In this document: positions 57,640 through 64,000 of the stretch, piece by piece
Layout: each line of letters begins with the position of its first letter
How positions within the stretch are numbered: position 1 is the first letter of the stretch
From: Clostridium beijerinckii
GTDB taxonomy: Bacteria; Bacillota; Clostridia; Clostridiales; Clostridiaceae
DNA: 64,000 nt
Reading direction: 5' to 3'
Assembly: GCF_036699995.1 (NCBI RefSeq)
Contig: NZ_CP144906.1
Location: forward strand, 4,227,001-4,291,000
The notes under the pieces: generated by a model
Told to the model about the DNA's origin: nothing
The model's database searches: none
The model's input: the letters and a program-made list of their open reading frames with translations, nothing else
Position numbers and translations under genes: made by a program

Positions 57640-58989
57640 CTACCTAATTGAAAAACCATTTGTTAGGGAACATCGTCTTCTTCTTGCAAAATGCCTTGCT
57701 GTAGTAGTACCTTCTCCTGTGATTGTAGCAATTGTAAAGCTGGTATCACCTTCACCATTACATCCAATTCCTACAAGTGAAGCGCCATTTTTAACAAATA
57801 CTGCCGTCTGCATTACTTTTGCTGCTACATTTAATCTTTCAATTGATTGAGAATGAATTGTTGCTGTGTGCCTGAATCCTTGTTCTATTTCAAGTGCTGA
57901 ATCCAAAGCTATTTCAAAATTCTTTACTCTTATTAATGGTACAAGTGGCATAAGCATTTCAACTGTTGCAAATGGATGCTGCTTTATAGTATTAACTACA
58001 ATAAGCTTAATATCTCTTTCACATACAATTCCTGCAGCCTTTAAAATCTCATTTGCACTTTTACCTTCAAGACTCTTATTTAAGGTCATGTCCCTTGTTA
58101 ATGTAGCTACTGTGAGTTTAAGCATTTCCTCATCATTATCTACGTAATATACATTATTTCTAACAAGCTCTTCTACTAATAAATCAGCAATACTTGAAAC
58201 AGCTACTATGCTTTTTTCTGAAATACACATTATATTATTATCAAAAGAAGCTCCCCTCACAATATCTCTTGCAGCCTTTTTGATGTCAGCAGTTTCATCA
58301 ACAATAGTCGTAGGATTACCAGGACCAGCTCCAATAACTTTTTTGCCAGATGCCATTGCTTGCCGTAATACATTATTACCACCTGTCGTAACCACCATTG
58401 AAATATCTGGATGAGTCATAATTTCATTGGTACAAGTAATTGAATTTTCATTTAGGGTTACAACTAAATTATCTATTCCGCATCTTTCTCTTATTGCAAT
58501 ACTGATTATCTCTGTAACATATTTTGACACTTTTATTGCTCTTGGATGTGGACAATGAACAACTCCATTTCCTGCTGCCAGCATCCCTATTGTATTACTA
58601 ATTAATGTGGCACATGGATTAGTACATGGATGTATAGCGCAGATAACACCATAAGATGATAGTTCATATAATGTCATCCCATTATCTCCTGTTCTCACTT
58701 CAGTAATTAATTCTTCTATTCCTGGTGTTTTTTTAATCGCTAGAATAAGTTTCTCAATTTTGTCATGTACATTCCCCATTCCAGTCTCTTCAACTGTCAT
58801 ATAAGCTATTTCCTCAACTCTACATAAAAGCTTTTTCTTAATAGAATCAATAATCTCTTGTCTTTCATTCAAAGTAAATTTGCTATATTGATTATATGCA
58901 CCTACCGCTGCTAGAACTGCATCATTCACTGAAGAAAAAACACCACTTTTTAATTCTTCGTTATTAAAAAATTTATAATTTATATCCAT
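57640..58989 (-). CDS. Second CoA-acylating aldehyde dehydrogenase (no targeting peptide)
   Basis: The 449-residue EutE/PduP-family protein has catalytic Cys in NNIMCISEKSI and a cofactor loop VTTGGNNVLRQ. It starts directly at the Rossmann domain without the N-terminal amphipathic helix. Two paralogous acylating dehydrogenases are known in some glycyl-radical microcompartment loci. This one may act outside the shell or be tethered through a partner. Its C-terminus has an arginine cluster (ARRRRCSLTNGFSIR) that resembles the PduP-like paralogue's tail (CRKRRCVMVDSFNIR). Confidence 0.88.
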   Translation of the reverse strand: MDINYKFFNNEELKSGVFSSVNDAVLAAVGAYNQYSKFTLNERQEIIDSIKKKLLCRVEEIAYMTVEETGMGNVHDKIEKLILAIKKTPGIEELITEVRTGDNGMTLYELSSYGVICAIHPCTNPCATLISNTIGMLAAGNGVVHCPHPRAIKVSKYVTEIISIAIRERCGIDNLVVTLNENSITCTNEIMTHPDISMVVTTGGNNVLRQAMASGKKVIGAGPGNPTTIVDETADIKKAARDIVRGASFDNNIMCISEKSIVAVSSIADLLVEELVRNNVYYVDNDEEMLKLTVATLTRDMTLNKSLEGKSANEILKAAGIVCERDIKLIVVNTIKQHPFATVEMLMPLVPLIRVKNFEIALDSALEIEQGFRHTATIHSQSIERLNVAAKVMQTAVFVKNGASLVGIGCNGEGDTSFTIATITGEGTTTARHFARRRRCSLTNGFSIR

Positions 58990-59026
58990 GTTAACCTCCT
59001 CTCTTGATTATGGAATAAATACATCT

Positions 59027-59284
59027 TTAGACATCAATTGTATCTATGATTCCAATAATAGCCATATCAATAGCAACCTTTTGTTTCTCTACACGTACAG
59101 CTGACCCTTTACAAAGTAATACATAATCCCCTATACCTGCTCCAACATAATCTGCTGCAACTTCTTCGTTGCCAATAAAATTTTCTTTTACATCTATTCT
59201 CTTTACAATCATTAGCTTATACCCAACTAATGAATCATCTTTTCTCGTAGCTACAACATTACCAACAACTTTTGCCATATACAT
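59027..59284 (-). CDS. EutN/PduN-type pentameric vertex protein (BMC-P)
   Basis: The 85-residue protein has the BMC-P motifs AKVVGNVVATRKDDSLVGYKL and GAGIGDYVLLCKGSAVR. Pentamers cap the vertices of the icosahedral shell. It is the only BMC-P gene in the window. GAAAGGA 11 bases before the ATG is a weak site. Confidence 0.93.
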   Translation of the reverse strand: MYMAKVVGNVVATRKDDSLVGYKLMIVKRIDVKENFIGNEEVAADYVGAGIGDYVLLCKGSAVRVEKQKVAIDMAIIGIIDTIDV

Positions 59285-59329
59285 GCTAATCGCAGTCCTT
59301 TCTTTTAGCAGCTTAAAAAGTGCTATTTA

Positions 59330-59953
59330 TTATTTTCCTTTTTTTCTACTGCTAGTTTTTCTAGTTCTCTTTTCTTCTGACTGAGATTGAGAAATTTCTA
59401 TATCAGATTGCTTAAGTTGAATACCATCTTCTACAGGTTGATTGATGTCTTCATTATTTTCAACTACTGCCCCTTCACTTTGAGAAGTATTTTCTTCCTG
59501 CTTATCTTCCTGCTTTTCAACTTTTTCAGTTAAAGCCTCTTCTAATACAACTACGGGATTTTCTAAATATTCTTTGTTTTCAACAGTATTATTTCCCTCA
59601 ATAATATTATTTTCTTCACTTACATTACTTTCTTCAATTATATTATTCTCTGTGATAGAAGAAGTATCTTCTTCCTTTTTAGGCTGACAAAAAGCGCTTT
59701 CTATATTATTAGAAGGTCTTGGAATTACTTTAGATGAAACGAATGCGTTGTTTTCAGTAGCAACTTGTCTTCCTGCTGTAACTGCAGCTGTTACCGCTCC
59801 AACATCTCCTGAAACTTTTATCGTCATGTACCCGGATCCCTTAGTATTTTCAAGGTCAATTATATTAACATTAGCCGTTTTCGCCATAGCATCTGCAGCT
59901 AAAATAGCAGTTGATAAACCTATTGTTTCAACTAAACCTAATGCTTCTTTCAT
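59330..59953 (-). CDS. BMC-H shell protein with long acidic/asparagine-rich tail
   Basis: The 207-residue protein is a shell domain (residues 1-90, EALGLVETIGLSTAI to VIPRPSNN) followed by a low-complexity extension of about 105 residues, rich in Glu/Asn/Val (repeated ENNIIEESN-like units). It ends in a basic tail (KRTRKTSSRKKGK). Extended shell proteins such as PduK occur in other systems, but this tail is not recognised. It could mediate cargo or membrane contact. Its Asp/Asn/Glu content suggests a disordered region. Confidence 0.88.
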   Translation of the reverse strand: MKEALGLVETIGLSTAILAADAMAKTANVNIIDLENTKGSGYMTIKVSGDVGAVTAAVTAGRQVATENNAFVSSKVIPRPSNNIESAFCQPKKEEDTSSITENNIIEESNVSEENNIIEGNNTVENKEYLENPVVVLEEALTEKVEKQEDKQEENTSQSEGAVVENNEDINQPVEDGIQLKQSDIEISQSQSEEKRTRKTSSRKKGK

Positions 59954-60073
59954 CCTGCCACCTCACTTTAATCTTTATTAATGTGTGCATCTTTTTACAA
60001 TTTTCATAAAATACGAGTAATCTCGCATTCTATGAAAATCTTTATTATACTAAACGATACATTTGAATATGCT

Positions 60074-60847
60074 CTAACTTCTTCTAATAATTTGAATGTT
60101 TAAATTCTTTGCCTTATCCTTAGCTAACTCAGTTATTATATCTCCTGAATATAAGAATAATTTTTTATCATTCTTATATCTTTCTATTTCCTGAACAGTA
60201 ATTATTCTTTTGCCATCTTTATTATTTAAAACCTCATTATATTCTGTACTTTCATAGACCAGAGAACTATTTTCACCAAATTTATTTTCATATTCTTCAA
60301 TTTGAAAAATATCCTTTGTTATTTCAATATTAAATTCTAACAAAGTCTTGTAATAATTTAATATCTTATTAATATAACTAGGTGGCTCTTTGCCAGTAAA
60401 TTTCTCAAGTCCTGAACTGAGCAAAATAATTCTTTGCCCCTTTTCCATACTTTTAAAAATCCATCTACTTTCAAAAATATCATCAATGCATAATGCTGTT
60501 TTAACTACGATTTCTCTAGGAACTACTGGAAATACCGTGAGATATTCTGATGATTCATCAAAGTCAACATTCTTTCTACTTATTACGGATTTACATACAC
60601 TAAATTTTTTCAAATTACTTAAGTGAAAATCATTATATATTCCATCTGGTAATACTGCATAAACGTCATATTCGTTTCGCTTATCTAATTCTTCAAATAT
60701 AGATGAATACTTGCTATTCCACTCTTCAGTAAATATTACATACAGTTTCTTTGTGGGAATAAATAAATTCTGTATGGAGCTTTCGGCTTGAAGCAATTGT
60801 ATGGCTTTAATCACTAATTCTCTTAGTCTTTTCTCATCTATTTCCAC
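60074..60847 (-). CDS. PduM-like microcompartment protein
   Basis: From GTG at 60847 (AGGAGGG site; frame extends to 60874) the protein has 257 residues. The first 20 (EIDEKRLRELVIKAIQLLQ) form an amphipathic helix like an encapsulation peptide. The C-terminus (DIITELAKDKAKNLNIQIIRR) matches the PduM end motif. The middle 150 residues have no recognised domain, and the protein is longer than PduM (about 163 residues). PduM is essential for shell assembly in Salmonella, function unclear. Resemblance is by eye and moderate. Confidence 0.65.
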   Translation of the reverse strand: MEIDEKRLRELVIKAIQLLQAESSIQNLFIPTKKLYVIFTEEWNSKYSSIFEELDKRNEYDVYAVLPDGIYNDFHLSNLKKFSVCKSVISRKNVDFDESSEYLTVFPVVPREIVVKTALCIDDIFESRWIFKSMEKGQRIILLSSGLEKFTGKEPPSYINKILNYYKTLLEFNIEITKDIFQIEEYENKFGENSSLVYESTEYNEVLNNKDGKRIITVQEIERYKNDKKLFLYSGDIITELAKDKAKNLNIQIIRRS

Positions 60848-60927
60848 GTTATCCCTCCTAAGCTCTAAAAACAATTACTGTAATATTTTCTTTTTGCATA
60901 ACTATCTCATTATAATTTAAAATCTTC

Positions 60928-61206
60928 TTATACGAATTTAGGAAGAATCTTTTCAGTGTCCATATGAGGACGTGGAATGACATGAATAGAAACAACTTCT
61001 CCAACTAATCTAGCAGATGCAGCCCCTGCATCAGTTGCTGCTTTTACAGCGCCAACATCACCACGAACCATAACTGTTACTAGACCTGAACCTATCTTTT
61101 CATATCCTATTAAATTAACATTTGCTGCTTTAACCATAGCATCTGCTGCTTCTATTGCAGCAACTAAACCTTTAGTTTCAACCATTCCTAATGCATCTGA
61201 ATTCAT
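60928..61206 (-). CDS. Hexameric BMC shell protein, PduA/PduJ-like (copy 1)
   Basis: The 92-residue BMC-H protein has [11 protein letters not shown], the KIGSG pore motif, [14 protein letters not shown] and IPRPH. AAGGAGG precedes the ATG. Nearly identical in length and sequence to copy 2 at 51682-51960. About 290 bases separate it from the upstream pduB-like gene, and that gap contains the repeat element described separately. Confidence 0.94.
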   Translation of the reverse strand: MNSDALGMVETKGLVAAIEAADAMVKAANVNLIGYEKIGSGLVTVMVRGDVGAVKAATDAGAASARLVGEVVSIHVIPRPHMDTEKILPKFV

Positions 61207-61300
61207 ATTAAATACCTCCTTAAATTTTAGGTAAACTTTTGTTTTTTTATATTTAACTTTATATAGAAAATATTGAATTTAATATATTATATTGATAAAG

Positions 61301-61347
61301 AAACTCGACTCGTATTCACTCGCTGAGTAAGTGATTCACACCAAATC
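61301..61347. repeat. Intergenic repeat, copy 1 (47 bp)
   Basis: Begins AAACTCGACTC and ends TGAGTAAGTGATTCACACC; 39 of 47 positions match the copy at 61433-61479 by eye. Followed by CCAAATC-type hairpins. Likely a species-level repetitive element. Confidence 0.8.
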
Positions 61348-61360
61348 AATTTTTAATGAG

Positions 61361-61382
61361 GTTAACTCATATATGAGTTAAC
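61361..61382. repeat. Perfect 22-bp palindrome GTTAACTCAT-ATATGAGTTAAC core
   Basis: A perfect inverted repeat inside the pduB/pduA gap, between the two direct repeat copies. Could be a protein-binding site or RNA hairpin. Confidence 0.75.
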
Positions 61383-61432
61383 TAAGTTCAAGTAACCAAA
61401 TCGCAGATTTGGACTTTCACTTATTCTTAAGG

Positions 61433-61479
61433 AAACTCGACTCACATGCGTTCACTGAGTAAGCGATTCACACAAAATC
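61433..61479. repeat. Intergenic repeat, copy 2 (47 bp)
   Basis: AAACTCGACTCACATGCGTTC followed by the TGAGTAAG-GATTCACAC block. It is followed by the CAAAATC-GTA-GATTTTG hairpin at about 61473-61489 that abuts the pduB-like stop codon. Confidence 0.8.
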
Positions 61480-61498
61480 GTAGATTTTGGTTCTCTGC

Positions 61499-62296
61499 TT
61501 AAATATAAGGTGTTGTAGTTGATTTAGGTTCATCACCTAACGCACCAAGTAATTTTTTACCTACTTCAATTGATGCTCTTACAGCTTGTCTTACAGCTCC
61601 CGAATCACCACTGAAAGTTAATATAACCTCATTTGAGAAACTTGTTCCGTTTCCTGGTGAACAGTAACCTACAACATCAACATTAGCAGCTTTTACAGCA
61701 ACATCAGCTAAAACTGTTCCAATTGCAGCTGGTCCTGCACAAACCATTCCAAAAGCTCTGCCTAATGGCGTTCCAAAAGCTTTTTCTAAACAATAACTTG
61801 CTCTAGCTGTGTATTGAAATTCTAAATGTCCTGCATCATTTGCATACACATCTCCAAAATATTTATCTAAGCTTGAAAGTGCAATTTCAACTGCACGTCT
61901 AGCATCTGAAACATCATCAGCTCCTATATAAATTAAACTTCCATGACCTGCTCCGCCTTTAGTATCTCTAGGTAATTCAACAGAAATAACTTCTGTATTT
62001 GTAGCTTTAACAGCATCATCAACAGCCATAATTTGAGGTCCAGCTCCAGTTCTTCCGCCTATGATACCGATTGAACGGTACTTTCCTAATTTCATAGTTT
62101 CTGTAAGTAGTGGATCTACACTTGCAATTACTAGTCCAATAGTATCTCCTATTGCAGTACCTACAAATTCAGTAACACCTATTCCTCCACTAGTATTTTT
62201 GCTTATATTTTGAGAATCATTATTTTGATTTTTAACAGATATTCCAAGTTCGCTAGAAACCCGTTTCATTACCTTTTCAATCAATTGTTGATCCAT
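61499..62296 (-). CDS. pduB: PduB-type trimeric shell protein (BMC-T)
   Basis: The 265-residue tandem BMC protein closely resembles Salmonella PduB throughout: FVGTAIGDTIGLVIA, IGGRTGAGPQIMAVDDAVKA, ELPRDTKGGAGHGSLIYIG, FGDVYANDAGHLEFQYTARA and the C-terminal PKSTTTPYI. The N-terminal helix (QQLIEKVMKRVSSELG) corresponds to the region that attaches the shell to its cargo in PduB. GGAGG site before the ATG. Presence of PduB is the strongest Pdu-like clue of the locus. Confidence 0.93.
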   Translation of the reverse strand: MDQQLIEKVMKRVSSELGISVKNQNNDSQNISKNTSGGIGVTEFVGTAIGDTIGLVIASVDPLLTETMKLGKYRSIGIIGGRTGAGPQIMAVDDAVKATNTEVISVELPRDTKGGAGHGSLIYIGADDVSDARRAVEIALSSLDKYFGDVYANDAGHLEFQYTARASYCLEKAFGTPLGRAFGMVCAGPAAIGTVLADVAVKAANVDVVGYCSPGNGTSFSNEVILTFSGDSGAVRQAVRASIEVGKKLLGALGDEPKSTTTPYI

Positions 62297-62325
62297 TTTG
62301 ACTCCTCCATTCTAAAATTATATCT

Positions 62326-63246
62326 TTAACCACCAATAATACATTTAATCCCCTGATCCTCAATAATCTTTTTTAAGACTTCAATCTCATCTTCTTTTAA
62401 TGACCGTGAGTCTTTCATAAGATAATCTCTTCCAAGGAGTTCATATTTATTTTCACCATAAGTATGGTATGGTAACAAATGAATCGTATCAATGTTATTC
62501 AAAGTTTTAGTAAACCTACATAATTCCAAAATATCTTGAATTGAAGAATTAAAGTCTGGTATTAATGGTACTCTAACTACCATTTTTGATATTTCAGAAA
62601 TTCTCTTTGCATTATTTAGAATTATTTCGTTAGAAACTCCTGTGTATTTTCTGTGTAATTCAAGATTTGTACTCTTAATATCCATAAGCACTAAATCTAT
62701 ATATGGAAATACTTTTTCAATAGTTTCTGAATTTGCATAACCTGTAGTTTCAATAGCTGTATGCCAACCTTGTGCTTTACATGCCTTAAAAAGTTCTTTT
62801 GAAAAATCTGACTGTAATAGTGGTTCTCCTCCTGATAAAGTGATTCCACCACCAGATCGTCTATAATTTATAGCATCTTTTTTGAGTTCTTTTATAACTT
62901 GTTCAATCGTCATTTTTTTACCTTTTAAGACTAAAGAGCTTGTTGGACAAACATTGCTACATTCACCACATGCTGTGCAAATTTCTCTATTTATAAAACC
63001 TTTATTATTAACACTAATTGCACCTATTTTGCAGGCTGAAATACATCTTCCACAATGAATACAATTCGCAGATTGATACATTATGACAGGTTTAATTTTC
63101 TGTGATTCAGGATTGCTACACCATAAGCATGATAAAGGACATCCTTTTAAAAAAACTATTGTACGAATTCCTGGGCCATCATGTATAGAGAATCTCTGTA
63201 TATCAAATACTGTTCCTTCCATACTATAATTAATTGTATCCATCAT
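62326..63246 (-). CDS. Glycyl radical enzyme activase (radical SAM, two ferredoxin clusters)
   Basis: The 306-residue enzyme has the CX3CX2C radical SAM motif in GCPLSCLWCSNPE, an inserted ferredoxin-like domain with two [4Fe-4S] motifs (CIHCGRCISAC and CTACGECSNVC) and the GGEPLLQ SAM motif. It abstracts a hydrogen from the glycyl residue of its partner enzyme. The frame extends to 63285, but GGGGAG lies 6 bases before the ATG at 63246. 30 bases from pduB and 92 from the glycyl radical enzyme. Confidence 0.92.
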   Translation of the reverse strand: MMDTINYSMEGTVFDIQRFSIHDGPGIRTIVFLKGCPLSCLWCSNPESQKIKPVIMYQSANCIHCGRCISACKIGAISVNNKGFINREICTACGECSNVCPTSSLVLKGKKMTIEQVIKELKKDAINYRRSGGGITLSGGEPLLQSDFSKELFKACKAQGWHTAIETTGYANSETIEKVFPYIDLVLMDIKSTNLELHRKYTGVSNEIILNNAKRISEISKMVVRVPLIPDFNSSIQDILELCRFTKTLNNIDTIHLLPYHTYGENKYELLGRDYLMKDSRSLKEDEIEVLKKIIEDQGIKCIIGG

Positions 63247-63337
63247 GCACATCTCCCCTAACCTTATAAAGTGTAACTTTTTCAAATAAAACTTATAAGG
63301 GATAAAATTTTGGCCTACTTATTATGTTCAAATAAGC

Positions 63338-64000
63338 TTAAAGTGAATGTTCAGTACGATTTATAATGTCATCTTGTACTTCCTTTGCTAATACAGTAAA
63401 TTGAGCACTATAGCCTGCAACACGAACAACCAGGTCTTTATAATTTTCTGGGTGCTTTTGAGCATCTAATAATAATTGCTTATCAATTACATTAAATTGA
63501 ACATGCATACCTTTATGATCAAAGTAACTTCTTATTACAGAAGCAAAGTTTTGTAATCCTGTATCTCCAGCAACTGCAGATGGTAAGAATTTTTGATTAT
63601 AAAGTGTACCATTTGATGCTACAAAGTGATCTAGCTTAGCAACAGAATTTGCTGCTGCAGTTGGACCTGCACAATCTTTACCTGCTCTAGGAGATACACC
63701 ATCAGCAAGAGGAGTCTTAGCTAATCTACCATCTGGTAATGCCCCAACATCTTTACCAAATAATACATTTGCAGATACTGGGTAAACTCCAGCTTGGAAT
63801 TGTCCTCCACGTGGGTTAGTATATTTTTCAACTTCGAAGCAGTATATTTGTGCACATTTACGAGCAACCATATCAACTTCATCTATATCATTACCAAAGC
63901 AAGGAGTACTTTCAAGAAGTCTTCTTATATTATCAATATCTCCTGAAACTGTTGTTTTAGGTGAAGTAAATTCTGAAGAGATTCTGCTTTGAATTTCAGA
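63338..64000 (-). CDS. Glycyl radical enzyme, C-terminal part (diol dehydratase or choline lyase type)
   Basis: The frame is open to the window edge, so only 220 residues are seen. The glycyl radical motif RVAGYSAQF near the end places the radical glycine at codon 63413-63415. NPRGGQFQAGVYPVSANV, GALPDGRLAKTPLADG and DHKGMHVQFNV are typical of the 1,2-propanediol dehydratase/choline trimethylamine-lyase/glycerol dehydratase branch rather than pyruvate formate-lyase. The active-site Cys and Glu lie outside the window, so the substrate is undecided; shell context leans to a diol. First gene of the locus seen. Confidence 0.92.
   Translation of the reverse strand, partial: SEIQSRISSEFTSPKTTVSGDIDNIRRLLESTPCFGNDIDEVDMVARKCAQIYCFEVEKYTNPRGGQFQAGVYPVSANVLFGKDVGALPDGRLAKTPLADGVSPRAGKDCAGPTAAANSVAKLDHFVASNGTLYNQKFLPSAVAGDTGLQNFASVIRSYFDHKGMHVQFNVIDKQLLLDAQKHPENYKDLVVRVAGYSAQFTVLAKEVQDDIINRTEHSL

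Noticed and set aside
63338..64000. Firm assignment of the glycyl radical enzyme as choline trimethylamine-lyase (CutC)
   Set aside because: The active-site Cys/Glu region is outside the window, and Pdu-type shell genes argue at least as well for a diol; left open.
47974..64000. B12-dependent diol dehydratase (PduCDE) locus
   Set aside because: No PduC/D/E, reactivase (PduGH) or cobalamin genes are present; the signature enzyme has a glycyl radical motif.
1..64000. CRISPR arrays, tRNA or rRNA genes
   Set aside because: No regularly spaced repeats, cloverleaf-type or ribosomal sequences were recognised on reading the window.

Overview
The window is very AT-rich, with strong AGGAGG-type ribosome binding sites, heavy use of AGA/ATA/TTA codons and many short hairpin terminators. 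The gene content (H-NOX chemoreceptor, orphan chemosensory cluster, BadF/DUF2229-type activase proteins, ferredoxin-dependent 2-oxoacid oxidoreductase, glycyl-radical microcompartment) points to a saccharolytic, probably solventogenic Clostridium. It looks most like the C. beijerinckii group. That species guess rests on memory of the gene families and not on a database search. No rRNA, tRNA or CRISPR array was seen.

Layout. 1-4.2 kb: the N-terminal end of an H-NOX haem sensor, a MocR-type regulator and an NADH oxidase-like flavoprotein. 4.2-12.3 kb: a minus-strand signalling operon reading cheY, cheA, cheW, a large MCP, a sensorless hybrid histidine kinase and a stand-alone receiver, with no CheR/CheB. 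An IS transposase (12.4-13.9 kb) sits directly upstream. 14.6-28 kb: general metabolism and envelope genes (HAD phosphatase, a beta-glucosidase with an in-frame stop, amidase, DMT transporter, a three-gene CoA-dehydratase-activase-like operon, APC permease, GT39-type glycosyltransferase, an ECF sigma/anti-sigma pair). 28-37 kb: radical SAM protein, a c-di-GMP-I riboswitch in front of a STAS-like/KASIII-like pair, an aromatic acid exporter-like protein, a decayed MATE pump, a dCache MCP and a nonsense-interrupted MocR regulator. 37-47.8 kb: GH4 phospho-glucosidase, ChbG/YdjC deacetylase, a DUF6323/DUF6179-like pair, a candidate small RNA, M29 aminopeptidase, a two-subunit 2-oxoacid:ferredoxin oxidoreductase, a small kinase-like protein and a metallophosphoesterase.

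47.9-64 kb: one long minus-strand glycyl-radical-enzyme microcompartment (GRM) locus. From the promoter-distal right edge it reads glycyl radical enzyme (truncated by the window), its activase, PduB-like shell, PduA-like shell, a PduM-like protein, a shell protein with a long charged tail, EutN/PduN vertex protein, aldehyde dehydrogenase 2, iron alcohol dehydrogenase, PocR-type histidine kinase, AraC-type response regulator, MetK, an unrecognised polytopic membrane protein, a second PduA-like shell, PduL, EutJ, a PduP-like aldehyde dehydrogenase, then wreckage of pduS and pduT. The inferred chemistry is substrate to aldehyde by the glycyl radical enzyme, then disproportionation to alcohol plus acyl-CoA/acyl-phosphate inside the shell. 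MetK could supply SAM for radical activation. The Pdu-like shell set suggests a diol substrate, but choline cannot be excluded because the active-site half of the enzyme lies outside the window.

Decay is a recurring theme. In-frame stop codons interrupt a GH3 glucosidase, a MocR regulator and a MATE pump, and pduS/pduT are broken at the end of the microcompartment operon.
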